Below, in pieces: positions 33,397-43,113 of a stretch of DNA of 64,000 nt. The notes under the pieces are model-generated. The model worked only from the letters and a program-made list of their open reading frames with translations. It made no database searches and was not told the DNA's origin. Numbering within the stretch: position 1 is the first letter of the stretch; the number at the start of each line of letters is the position of its first letter. A program made the translations under genes and the position numbers. Source of the stretch: Taxillus chinensis (lineage: Eukaryota > Streptophyta > Magnoliopsida > Santalales > Loranthaceae); NCBI GenBank assembly GCA_023512835.1, contig JAKCVP010000402.1:403290-467289 (forward strand). Reading direction: 5' to 3'.

Positions 33397-34461
33397 TCAT
33401 GCACTCTTGTGGTCTTCCTCGCGGACCAATATGAAGCTCGTCGCACATCCGGCACCCAGAGCTAAGGCGTTTTCGTCGTAAAAGACGGTATTGAAGCCTT
33501 CAGTATCTTTCCGCGCATTTAATGGCACACCACAGTTTCCGTGCTCGCCCCATCCCCAGGCCAAGATCCTGCCATCAGTAGTTTTGACCAAGCTATGCTC
33601 GCTACCACACGCAATACAATCTAGATCAGGAATTGCAGTACCGGGCTTCTGACTATGGTCGTTCCTGCCCCAGTGCAGGAGCTGATGGTTCCTAAAAAGG
33701 ACGAAGAATGTGCCCCAGTTAGCGGCCAAGCTCTTGTAGCCGGTGATGTCGGTGGGGGCAGAGCTTTTCAAAGACCACTTGTCCGAGCCAAGTATCTTGT
33801 GCTGGTTCTTGCCAACCAGAAGTGTTGCTTCTTTGGTGCAAACAGCCTCAAGCACTGGGAAGCCGACGCTTGCAATCTTACGCGGACTCCAGACTGCTTG
33901 CGCTGGCTCACCCAACTGGCCCTTCCGACCATTGCCCCAGCCCCAAACGTCGCCGTTTGATAGGACCACTACTACATGACCCATTCCGGAGGCAATGTTT
34001 GATACTGATGATGCTCGAGGGGGAAAGCCTTCTATCAAGCGTGGTAACATGAGTTGTGAGACGCCTTCACCCTGCCCCAACTCACCCCAAGCTCCACTGC
34101 CAGATGTGAAGACTTGACCTTCTCGAGAGATGAAGATCGATGCATCCCAAGTGCAACCAACATCCTGTATGGCTATCCCTTGCTCGCGCAGCCAGCCTAC
34201 GTTGGTAAACGAAGTACGGAGCTTGTCATCGTTGGCTTCAGCCAGGGCAAGGCATCCGCTTATGCCATTGCCGGCGGCGTACAGCGAGCCGTCTTCGAGC
34301 AGAAGCAGAGTATGGTTGCCGCCTGCTACGATTTTGCATGGCTCGGCTTCAGGCCGAGCGCCGTCGAAGATACAGTGTGTCGGCGTCGACACGTCTTCTT
34401 CGTGTCCGATGGCCAATTGGCCAGATCCGTTGGAGCCCAGAGCTTGAATCTGCCATGGCAT
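33397..34461 (-). CDS. ats1: RCC1-repeat protein, Ats1-like
   Basis: A single exon of 354 residues from the Met of MPWQIQALGSNGSGQLAIGH; the frame is open further upstream, but the family begins here. Seven-bladed RCC1-type repeats are seen: GSNGSGQLAIG, VFTSGSGAWGELGQG, VWGWGNGRKGQLG, LLHWGRNDH and ILAWGWGEHGNCG. Yeast Ats1, the alpha-tubulin suppressor, acts with Kti11 in diphthamide synthesis and tRNA wobble modification. The size and start match that family rather than full RCC1. Its stop lies 7 bases beyond the rad9 stop on the other strand, so the transcripts probably overlap. Confidence 0.87.
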   Translation of the reverse strand: MPWQIQALGSNGSGQLAIGHEEDVSTPTHCIFDGARPEAEPCKIVAGGNHTLLLLEDGSLYAAGNGISGCLALAEANDDKLRTSFTNVGWLREQGIAIQDVGCTWDASIFISREGQVFTSGSGAWGELGQGEGVSQLMLPRLIEGFPPRASSVSNIASGMGHVVVVLSNGDVWGWGNGRKGQLGEPAQAVWSPRKIASVGFPVLEAVCTKEATLLVGKNQHKILGSDKWSLKSSAPTDITGYKSLAANWGTFFVLFRNHQLLHWGRNDHSQKPGTAIPDLDCIACGSEHSLVKTTDGRILAWGWGEHGNCGVPLNARKDTEGFNTVFYDENALALGAGCATSFILVREEDHKSA

Positions 34462-35131
34462 TTTGATGCCAGGCCTCTGGGTGAAATCTGAATAACGGCA
34501 CTTGAACGGTGAGACAAAATCCGGGAGCGAACCCTGCCGCACTGCACGCACAGGTGCTGCCGTGGCCAGTGGCTGTGAGGTCGAGCGCTGACTGATCCAT
34601 GCGGCTCTTGTTGAAATATTGATGGTGATTGGAAGTATTCTTGTGTTCTGACTAACTAAAAGGTATATAAGGGGAAGAGAAGAGAGAGACACCGTGGGAA
34701 GTGCGCTAAGCCTATATTGGAAGTACACGTGATCGTAACGGTCACGTGCGATCACGCAAAATGAGCGTCCTTATTTCCAGCAGCTCTTGCGCTCTTAAAA
34801 TGGATGTTGATCTTGAATCCATCTCACTACAACTTAGGCCAGACCGAGCTCGAACGCACATGCTGGGCATTGCATTGCAACTACGAAATACTTTGCACCT
34901 GCCCTGCAAATTGTACCTGCATTCCCTGTCTGAAACCGCTACTGGGGGGTTAACAAGTTTGTAGATGAAACATTTCCGCATCCCCTTCATGTATAGTTGA
35001 GCCTACATTTTCAGAGAATGAAATATATTTCGTATAAAAGCTAGTCAAATCTCTCTTGCATGTCGCATGTCGCAGAATTCAGCTCAAGTTTCAGTTCTGG
35101 ACATCAACGTGGTCCAATTCTACTTCCAATC
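34462..35131. promoter_or_regulatory. ats1 upstream region with paired E-boxes
   Basis: About 670 bases between the divergent starts of ats1 and a small secreted protein gene. It includes two CACGTG palindromes at 34726-34731 and 34743-34748, each joined to a CGATC/GATCG half-site in inverted orientation. This looks like a binding site for a bHLH or similar dimeric factor. No other coding sequence is supported. Confidence 0.5.
34726..34756. promoter_or_regulatory. Paired CACGTG inverted motif
   Basis: Two CACGTG hexamers 17 bases apart are flanked by GATCG after the first and CGATC after the second, so CGTGATCG occurs once on each strand. The symmetry suggests cooperative binding of a dimeric regulator. 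It lies about 265 bases upstream of the ats1 start. Confidence 0.45.
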
Positions 35132-35557
35132 ATGCTACGTACCATGCCTCTTCTCATCTCCCTCTCCCTCCTGGCCTCATTCGGGGTTCCCATCGAGCAG
35201 TCTTCTTACAACAGGGTACCGCCACCGCCCCCCTCCAGCCAAGCCGCCACCGCCCCAGCAGCACGAGTGAGCATCCATCAAAGTCTGAGGACTCTCATTG
35301 TACAAGCTAACAAGGGCATAGATGCATATGTGACGCCGACAGTGGGAACGTTGTACGCACGACCCCCCGAACTCAAGAAAGGATAGAGACGATCTTTGTT
35401 CTAATTTCACTCGATTGCATGATAGGAGTGTTACTACATTCCTTACAGCACGTACTTTTTCGACGAATGCGGATCGCCAGAGTGCTGTTATGTATCTCCA
35501 GATAGACAAAATGGTCACTGCAAGAAACCCAGCGAAGACCGCAATTGTACAGGTTGA
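35132..35557 (+). CDS. Small secreted protein with C-terminal cysteine cluster
   Basis: Two exons (35132-35352, 35449-35557) give about 109 residues. The signal peptide is MLRTMPLLISLSLLASFGVP. A Pro/Ala-rich spacer without cysteine follows, and the C-terminal exon carries five cysteines: DECGSPECCY, GHCKK and RNCTG. The splice GTACGC to TTACAG keeps the frame exactly (TT|C). A second candidate intron in exon 1 (GTGAGC, GCTAAC branch, CATAG) would bring an early stop, so it is either unused or alternative. The odd cysteine count leaves one unpaired residue or indicates an imperfect model. No family was recognised; it is effector-like in form. Confidence 0.5.
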
Positions 35558-36387
35558 GTACTGGTGGGACAATGAGTCTTGGAAGCCGAAGATCTACATA
35601 TCTTCCAAACGCGTATTTGACGGAGCGCGGAAGCATATGGTATAGCGGCAATGCGCGCTGTCTGGCACTTGTTGTCGTAAATCTCTCTCGGCCAAGATAC
35701 ACATACTTGAGCACTCTTGTTCTCTCGGTGCTGTAAGATTTGTCAGGGTATGTTAGGGTCAACTCGCTCAGTGAAACACTATCTGACCTGGGTTAGCTTG
35801 TATCCATCGTCGAATTGAGATCTTATTTCCGCTCTCCGCCGTCTATCCCTAGCCTATCGACACATGCCAGGCGATGGGTTCAGAGCTGTCACACCTCATC
35901 CACGGATATGAGTAGTTCGTACACATACCGTACAGTCGTCGGCTCACATACGAAGTAGAGCCGTGCGACACGGTTCGCACACTGTATCCCTCTATCACAT
36001 CCTTGAGCTTGTGCATGCAGGTTCTTGTCTTAAAGAACGAAATGGACGCGCGGACATCGCGGTAGAATCAGACGGACATGTCCGAGGGGCCCGAGACTCA
36101 CACAGTGCAGTGCGGAGCAGGCTGAGCAGCTGAGTCGCGAAGCAACAGTGTCCCAGGCTCAAACTTCCAAAGCTCAACGTACGTCAACCTCCTGTCACCT
36201 AACACCCACTATCCCTGCACAACATCCTCATCACTTAATCACGTGCGGCGTGCCAACTCAGTCCGCCGCTCCAACCTTCCCGACATCTCTCCGTTACCTG
36301 TCGTGCCCGTCTACCACCAAGCTCAACATCCCACTCCAGCCTCCAAACAGCAAGTACGATTAGGGAAGTCAAAATCCGGAAACAAAA
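35558..36387. other. Intergenic region upstream of snf8
   Basis: About 830 bases upstream of snf8. A CACGTG element occurs near 36,240, and the last 200 bases are rich in CT and CAC as in other leaders here. No coding sequence is supported. Confidence 0.5.
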
Positions 36388-37355
36388 ATGTCAGCAGGCC
36401 CAGGCCCCCCGCAAACCAGGCCTCCAAGCCTTCAACCGCGCAACCTTGGCAACTCACTACGCCCAGCACGGCACCCGTCTCCGCAGCACACAGCAAAACA
36501 CCCTCCTCTCCCAGCTGCAAATCTTCCAGTCTCTCCTGCAGACCTTTGCGCAGACGCACGCCAAGGACATACGCTCGAACCCGCAGTTCCGCGCAGAGTT
36601 TGCACGCATGTGTAATGCCATTGGCGTGGATCCGCTGCTCTCGTCGAGTGCGCGCGCAGCGGCGGCGGGCGAGAGTCGAGGCGTGATGGGGAAGCTGGGC
36701 AGTATGTGGGGTGGCGTGCTGGGGGACAGCGTCGGGGAGTTTTACTATGAGCTGGGCGTGCGGGTTGTGGAGGTTTGTCGGGGCACGAGGGAGGAGAATG
36801 GGGGTATGATTGGGGTTGGGGAGGTTGTTGCGCGGATTGCAAAGGGGCGTGCGGTTGGGAGTGGGGAGGAGGCTGTTTCTGAGTGAGTGGCTTTTCTTGT
36901 GTCCGTTTCCTCTTACTCTTACATCCTCATTCTGTTGTAGGCCAAAGCGCCTCGATGGGAGCAGGATTGAGCAAGATGGCTAGTCTGCACTTGCAAAGTA
37001 TGACAGAGAGAAAACAGACGCTGACTGGAGCAGAGACGACGTTGTACGCGCAGTAGCAGCTCTTGAACCGCTTCAATCAGGCTTCAAGATTGTAACCGTA
37101 GGCTCACGACGCATGATCCGCTCTGTACCCAAGGAGCTCAACACAGATCAGAGTGTTGCACTCGAAGCGACGCAGGTGCTTGGCTATGTCACCGTGTCAA
37201 TCCTACACCTCAATCTAGGTTGGGGTCGACCGCGGGTCAAGGCAGTGCTGGAAGATCTAGTGGCTGATTCACTGGTTTGGGTGGACACACAAGCAGAGGA
37301 AGAGATTGAGTATTGGAGTCCATCGTTCATTCATGAGACTGGTGCAGTTATCTGA
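36388..37355 (+). CDS. snf8: ESCRT-II subunit Snf8/Vps22
   Basis: Two exons, up to 36882 and from 37034 to 37355, encode about 265 residues of EAP30 family. Conserved blocks are GLQAFNRATLATHYAQHGT, FRAEFARMCNAIGVDPL, FYYELGVRVVEVC, then the winged-helix part SEDDVVRAVAALEPL, RMIRSVPKELNTDQ and a final EYWSPSFIH. Snf8 forms ESCRT-II with Vps25 and Vps36 on endosomes. The 151-nt intron joins GA|A in frame. The only nearby ATG (36388, MSAGPGP) is in a different frame from the conserved RKPGLQAFNR segment; they meet in a run of six C at about 36405-36410. Either one C is extra or the true start lies in an undetected upstream exon. Confidence 0.88.
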
Positions 37356-37455
37356 CGGTCCGACTATTTCCTTGCCACCATTGATGCTCGAAGGCGATCC
37401 ATTTTCGCCGGAAAAGAGCTTCACACCGCGAGAGCAGCTGCAACCGCAGCTTAGC

Positions 37456-37823
37456 TTAGCCGTGAGTGACGTCCTTGACGAGGCCTTGCTCGTCGACGTG
37501 GATGTTCAGACGCTACCGGATACATTAGCACCGTAAGGGGAGCGCGCCTGTGGGTCATCTAGGACAAACTCACCTCGGGATCATGGTCCATGGTCTTCAT
37601 GCTGTCCGGAGACAGAACACGGTGCTTGGAAGGCAGCTCCTTCTTTGCAAACGTCTACGACACGTCAGCAGTGCACAACAGAGAGCAGCAGCAGCAGCAG
37701 CAGCAGCATAGAACCCACAATGTTGTCCGAGCTGTCGCCAATCTTCTTGCCAGCAAGCTTGGCCAACCACTCCTGGGCAGCGTTTCCGCCGCTGCCCATG
37801 GTAACGGGGTCTACAAGAGGCAT
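37456..37823 (-). CDS. Proteinase inhibitor I78 family protein
   Basis: Three small exons (37823-37719, 37654-37574, 37512-37456) give 80 residues with all phases at 0. The start is MPLVDPVTMGSGGNAAQEWL. The I78 pattern is visible in AQEWLAKLAGKK near residue 16, then LPSKHRVLSPDSMKTMDHDP and RLNIHVDEQGLVKDVTHG. The last part resembles the R-x-N/R-V-x-V-D-x-x-G-x-V loop of the family. No signal peptide is visible, so it may act inside the cell. I78 members inhibit serine proteases, but few fungal examples have been tested. Intron 1 holds a run of eight CTG units in the sense direction. The gene converges with snf8. Confidence 0.75.
37684..37707. repeat. CAG/CTG trinucleotide repeat within an intron
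   Basis: Eight AGC units on the plus strand (CTG in the direction of the overlapping gene) form part of intron 1 of the I78 inhibitor gene, just upstream of its branch site. Confidence 0.8.
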
Positions 37824-38640
37824 GCTGAGCTAGAGGAGTCTAGTGATGGGGACGAAAATGTGTCAGCAAAAGTGTCGCGTGAGCTGGATGAGATCAGGTG
37901 GCAGAGGCTGAAGATGAATGGGAGCAAGAGTCAAGATCAGATGGACATGGAAAGGATGGAACGATTTGAACAGGACTAGGCAACCACCTGCATCACTGCA
38001 CCGCCATTCCCTGCCTCTGATGACCTCACTGGCACCTTGTGACTTCCAAGCAGCTGATGGCCGTTTCTATCCTTGGTCAACCGTGTGGCTGAAGAGCTGG
38101 ACGTCGGAGCAGGGCGACGCCCCACTTTAGATCGCTACAGCTCCTCTCCACCTGCCTCCTAGAAGCTATCCCTCCGCATGGACCTTTGGTAGAAGTATGT
38201 AGAAGTAGACGCTCAAAGTCTCGACACGCAGGACAAACAGTACTGCTTGTCTCTGGGAGCGTCTCCCCTGTGGACCCCCACTGAACCCCCGGTAGCCCCT
38301 CACACAGCCCCAGTGCAGGCCTACTGCCTCCCACATTGCATTCTCGAGACAGCTACACTCACTACCTGCGAGATCAAGCTACACATCTAGATAGCATAAT
38401 GCGCCCACTGCTACGTACAGGTAGGTATGGACGAGTGTCATTGAACCTTGATGGCAGATCTACACGAATGGAAAGCTAGTCCAATCCTAAAGGGGTGGCA
38501 CTGTGGCTAGGTACTATGTAGGTGATGAGGAAAAACAACCACCCCAAGTGATCCTCGGCGTCAAGATAGACAGTCCATCCTGGAATAGATTGTCATTTGA
38601 TCGGCCCTGTACCAAGCCACAAGAATAAAAATCAAACAAA
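37824..38640. other. Intergenic region
   Basis: About 820 bases between the I78 inhibitor start and the decayed thioesterase-like gene. The open frames have no family resemblance. Confidence 0.45.
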
Positions 38641-39378
38641 ATGCAACAAGCCTCAACGATGGCCAAGCCAGTACGTGCGCTGTTCACAACCTCGGACTTG
38701 ACCCAAAAAAACTAACAAGAGCATCCCTCCAGCCTGCATTCGAAGAAGCAACATCCTTCACAAGTGAACAGTCCCAGGACCCATCATCAACGTCAACATC
38801 GACGTCTGCCACGGACCAGGCAGCAACCAGCTCGATCCAAGAGTAAAAATCGCCTATGGCGGCGCAGTCCTAGCCTTTGCAGTAAACGCCGCCTACGCGA
38901 GCGTCCCAGAGGGCTTCTACCTCTACTCACGCCTAGGCAACTTCCTGCGCGCCGCAACGTCAGGCGATGTACTCTACGCGACCATCTCGACTGTGCACAA
39001 CTCACGCAGCTTCGCAACGCGGTCGGTCGTCGTTTCCCAGCTGCGGGATGGAAGCATGCCACCGTCGTCGCTGTGACCATGGACTTTCAGATCCAGGAGC
39101 CGTCACTTCTTACGTATTCTGCCTCACCCGCAATGTCCTACGCCACCCCGGAAGCTTCGTGGGACTTTTTTCGCACACTCGCCTGCACGCCAGGAATAAA
39201 GGCGCACCCGAGGCACTGCTCAGATTCCTGGACGGCGCTATACCGCTGAGTAAGAGGTATTCTGACCTAGCTATTCCACCCTCGAGTTTCTCAGCCGAGA
39301 CATATTTTGGTATGCTCCCGCATCTAGATCGCAGACAGGCACATCTACACGTTACGCACAAGACGGGCATTACATAGT
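38641..39378 (+). pseudogene. Broken acyl-CoA thioesterase-like gene
   Basis: An apparently intact first exon (MQQASTMAKP, 38641-38670) and canonical intron (GTACGT, ACTAAC branch, CTCCAG) lead to PAFEEATSF. The homology then moves to another frame at about 38765-38780 (PIINVNID) and continues through AYGGAVLAFAVNAAYAS, FYLYSRLGNFLRAAT and NSRSFATRSVVVSQLRDG. It then moves to the third frame at about 39050 (ATVVAVTMDFQIQEPSLL). The hot-dog-fold blocks GGAVLA and RSFATR are typical of thioesterase II-like proteins, but no GT-AG intron explains either shift. The 3' part loses recognisable similarity near 39,150. The 3' limit is the end of the last open frame and is uncertain. It is probably a recent pseudogene, or a segment with two indel errors. 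Confidence 0.65.
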
Positions 39379-40053
39379 GGAGATCCAAAGATGCGCTGTC
39401 CTCTCTCGGTGAGTTGTCTCATTGCAGCTCCAGACAGCGTGCTGGGTCCATCTGACATTGGACGGAAAATAGCTGCAAATTGCGCGGCACTGGCATTTAT
39501 AATGGAGGTGAAATATCTGCGAGATTCATGTCGAGACTGTAGAGGGAGACGGAAGTAGGGAGAGCCCAGTTGCCATTATATCAAATGGGCAATCAGTTGC
39601 TGCCATGAGAAAACATCTAAGGTCGTATGTCTTACCACTATCAGCGTTGTGAATGACACATCCACTTAGGTTAGATGTCTACCTTACCCAGAACCAGTTC
39701 GGATGTCAATACTGTTCGTGCCACCTCACCAGAAAAGTCTCACATGCAGCAGATACCCAAGCAACAGGGAACAAGATAGACCTTCAACTCGGCTGAATTC
39801 ATGACATTCGTAAAAAGCCAGTCAAGGCTCGCAGACGCAAAAGGTCACGCCGCGCAGATGCTCGTATCATATGCCCGTCCCTCATGGAAATGTATATGTA
39901 TATATCAACAAAGGTCCAAAAACGCCGTCAATGTCAACCATACAAAAAGGTGGCTCTGCAGGGAAAAGAGCTCACCCGCCGTCCAGGAAGTAGGTAATCA
40001 ACAAATATGTCCAGATGTTCGCTCGCCGAGGAGAAAAAAGAAGGTGGAGTGCT
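39379..40053. other. Intergenic region
   Basis: About 670 bases between the thioesterase relic and the 3' end of the TBC gene. No coding sequence is supported. Confidence 0.5.
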
Positions 40054-43000
40054 CTAGGAGGGAACTTTGATCCTCCGGCTCTTCAGACGGCGCAGGGTAC
40101 CCTTTCTGCTGAGGCCGCGCCGGGGCTTCTCATCCTCTGGCACAGGCGGCGGGAACAAGGCCCTCTCTCGGTCGGTTTTGTACATTTCTCTCCGCTCGCT
40201 GCGTAGACGCTCGACAGCGTCCTGACTCATGAGACCCCGGCCTTGTAGCGACCGTCCAAAGCTTGCTTCCATCAGCGCATTGGCGTCGATCAGCTTTCGA
40301 GGCATCGTCTGTACAAGCTGGAAGATCTCCATTGGGTCCCTCAATCGACGGATTTCATCTTCGTTCAACTTGAAGATTCCCAAGGCTATGCGGAAGAGTG
40401 TCTTGGATCCTTCGTAGAATAAGCAGTCCCAGACTCGGCAGGCTGTCTCAACGGGCAGCGTGCCGACGAAGCAAGACATGAACCACGCAGTGGTGGCAAG
40501 GCTCACCGTCGGCAAGCCGCTCGACGTGCGCATATCACCAAGACCTTTACCAGCATGGACCTCGACTCGGTCATCGAGTTTGGCCCAGACAGCAGGCAAT
40601 GCGTTCTTGATGCTCTCCATCAGCACACCAATGTCGACATTGGCACCTTCCAAGGCAATGCCATGCGTTCCTGGCAGGTGCTCACTGGTGAGGATGCAGA
40701 GGAGATGAAACGCTTTCTCTTCATCGCCACCCAGGAAAAGAAGTAGCTGTCCCGCTAGGAAGTTCAATGACTGGCAGTATCCTATCCTAGGGTTGTGAAT
40801 CGCAAAGGATCGCAGCACGCGTCGAAGTGACTTGATCATGTCGGTTTCTGGCAGATCGCTTGTCGGTCGCATCTCGGAGGAGTTGAGCGAACCTTGCGAT
40901 CCCGAGCTCATGTGAATGGGATCTGGTTTGAATTTTACGTTGTCTGGGAACGTGCGGTTCAGATCTCTTTCAATGTGCTCGCGGTCGCCTTCCGACATGT
41001 CGCCCCTCTCAGCCTTGTTCGATAGCTCAAAGTACAGCGTCGGGTTTTTGGCGACTCTTGCTGGTCCACCTGCGTACCAAAACCACGCGGCTCCACGCCA
41101 CTCTGGGGGGATACCTTTACGGATGTATCTCTTCACCTTGTCAGACCTGGCGGGAAATTCGGTTGGTTTCTGAAAGTCAAGTCCGCTCGATTGCATAAGT
41201 CCGTTCCACTTGACCCTTCGCCGCTCCAAGTATTTGGTATAGTATAGGTTCCAATGGTCGTACTGTGGCTGCTTGATATGCTGTGTCTCCTTTTTGAAGC
41301 CGTAGCGGTCACGATGGGGTCCCAGATCGATAGGGTCTTCATGGTGTGCTTGCGACTCTGCATCAAAGAGGCCAGCAATGATTTGCGCGGACGTTCTTGG
41401 TCCAGCAGCAAATGGTGCCGGGATGCCGCCGACACCTCCCGGACCAAGCTTTACTGGCGCGTGAACCATCCTGGCGCGCGGTGTCATACCTGCACGCCCC
41501 GACATGACACTGTCTCGGGCCCCAGACATACCAGTGGGTGCAAAGCTACTACGAGGAGCAGTGCTAGGTCGGGGGAAGATAGGCTGCGCGGGTGCGACGG
41601 TGATCATTGGTGGAGGACCGGCAGACGTCTTTGGAGGGGAAGGGGGCGATTGTGGCTCGGACGGAGGAAGCTCAGGTGTCGAAGCGCGAGGAGTGAGGAG
41701 CCCATATGACATCTTGGGGGACTCCTGGATAGAGGACCGCCACTCATCCTCTCGTGAAGCCATTGCGTTGTCCGTGGGTAGCTCGTTCTCTTTGGGCGTG
41801 TCAACAACTAGAATAGGTGGGTTGGTATTGGGATTGGTATCCGAAGCCGTCAAGATAGCGGTTTTCGGAGGTGACGGAGGCACTATACTGTGCTCTGCGT
41901 AGTCCAAATCAGGTGCTTGGGATCCAGGAGAATTGAGAAGTGGAGATTCTACTGGGCGTGAATCTTCTACCACTGGCTCTAATTTACCTAATTTCGGTAA
42001 CGATGGTCTCCGCGTCGAATCTTGCAGCGCCTGTGGAAGGGGTGGTGGAGGCTCGGCTAAGACAGAAGCGGCAGCGGACTCGTCAAAGCCATCTGTGTAT
42101 AGATCCACAAAATCGTCAACACTGATATCGTCATCGTCGTCTTCCCGTATCTTTGGCCAGGGGCTTGAGTGATGTATGTCGCTACCGGAGCTTCTCACAC
42201 TCGAGCGCTCGGTACCGCTGAGCTCTTGTACACTCGAACCAGTTGTCAGTTGCGAGGTGGAGCTCTCTCGATGCGACGAGTCCGTGTGGCCAATGGTCTC
42301 GTTGGAGCTCGAGGGTTCATTTGCAAGTCTTGACTGTATGCTTTCGTCTCTATGCCGCAAGGTGTTCATCCCAGGCCGCCCGTTCACAGGATGGGGCGTT
42401 GAGACGCTTCTCGGCACTGGCCGTATAGCTTTATCTTCTTGCGCTAGATTTAGGCTTCGAAGCGCGGGGGTAGAGTTGATACTAATGCTGGATGTATTTG
42501 AGGCGAAGCCATCACGGAATCCCGGAGGAGGAAAGCCGGGGCTAAGGTGACCGGGAGAGGGCTCGACGGCGGAAGTGGATGTCAAGAATACATCTGTACT
42601 CGGACTCGTTGGGGAAGAGGGATGAGCGGACGACTGGATTGAGAGAGGACGAGCTCTCTTTGCCAGCTCCAGGGGAAAGGGTTCGGCGGTGATTTGCGGC
42701 AAGGGTGCCCTTGGGTTGTTCAGCCTTCTTTCTGATTTGGACTTTCCCAAGAAGGGATTTCGCAGCGAGGACCCTCTTGGTGGCTGGGGTTGAGGTGCAG
42801 TGCGGAAAGATCCATTTGAGGAAGAGTGGGTCAGAGGAGGCTGCGGACGGTCCGAGGTGGTAGAAGTGGTACGCGGGGGAAAGCGGCTCGGAGGATAATG
42901 AGGCGGATTTCCAGCGGCTGCAGAAGAGCCGCGGGGAGGCGGTTGGAAGCGTTTGGGACTCGACGGGGCTCTGGGCCTCAGAGCAGAAATGTTGTGAGGT

Positions 43001-43113
43001 GGAGGTCGGGTGGGGGGTGTTTCGTTGACGGGCCTGCTCGCAAGCGGCGGGTAGTTGTTGCCCATGCTACTGGGCGCTGTGAGAGGAGGGGTCTGCCATT
43101 GCGGAGCAGCCAT
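40054..43113 (-). CDS. TBC-domain Rab GTPase-activating protein
   Basis: A single exon of 1,019 residues. The N-terminal ~620 residues are disordered, rich in Pro and Ser. The TBC domain lies at about residues 670-900: RKGIPPEWRGAAWFWYAGG, then IERDLNRTFPDN, which carries the arginine finger, and RIGYCQSLNFLAGQLLLFLG, which carries the glutamine finger. The signature SCFVGTLPVETACRVWDCLFYEG follows in the last third of the domain. Both catalytic fingers are present, so GAP activity is expected. The sequence resembles the fungal Gyp/Msb family that turns off Rab GTPases in exocytosis or endosomal transport. The Rab partner is not clear. A basic C-terminus (GLSRKGTLRRLKSRRIKVPS) may bind membranes. 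Confidence 0.93.
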   Translation of the reverse strand: MAAPQWQTPPLTAPSSMGNNYPPLASRPVNETPPTRPPPHNISALRPRAPSSPKRFQPPPRGSSAAAGNPPHYPPSRFPPRTTSTTSDRPQPPLTHSSSNGSFRTAPQPQPPRGSSLRNPFLGKSKSERRLNNPRAPLPQITAEPFPLELAKRARPLSIQSSAHPSSPTSPSTDVFLTSTSAVEPSPGHLSPGFPPPGFRDGFASNTSSISINSTPALRSLNLAQEDKAIRPVPRSVSTPHPVNGRPGMNTLRHRDESIQSRLANEPSSSNETIGHTDSSHRESSTSQLTTGSSVQELSGTERSSVRSSGSDIHHSSPWPKIREDDDDDISVDDFVDLYTDGFDESAAASVLAEPPPPLPQALQDSTRRPSLPKLGKLEPVVEDSRPVESPLLNSPGSQAPDLDYAEHSIVPPSPPKTAILTASDTNPNTNPPILVVDTPKENELPTDNAMASREDEWRSSIQESPKMSYGLLTPRASTPELPPSEPQSPPSPPKTSAGPPPMITVAPAQPIFPRPSTAPRSSFAPTGMSGARDSVMSGRAGMTPRARMVHAPVKLGPGGVGGIPAPFAAGPRTSAQIIAGLFDAESQAHHEDPIDLGPHRDRYGFKKETQHIKQPQYDHWNLYYTKYLERRRVKWNGLMQSSGLDFQKPTEFPARSDKVKRYIRKGIPPEWRGAAWFWYAGGPARVAKNPTLYFELSNKAERGDMSEGDREHIERDLNRTFPDNVKFKPDPIHMSSGSQGSLNSSEMRPTSDLPETDMIKSLRRVLRSFAIHNPRIGYCQSLNFLAGQLLLFLGGDEEKAFHLLCILTSEHLPGTHGIALEGANVDIGVLMESIKNALPAVWAKLDDRVEVHAGKGLGDMRTSSGLPTVSLATTAWFMSCFVGTLPVETACRVWDCLFYEGSKTLFRIALGIFKLNEDEIRRLRDPMEIFQLVQTMPRKLIDANALMEASFGRSLQGRGLMSQDAVERLRSERREMYKTDRERALFPPPVPEDEKPRRGLSRKGTLRRLKSRRIKVPS

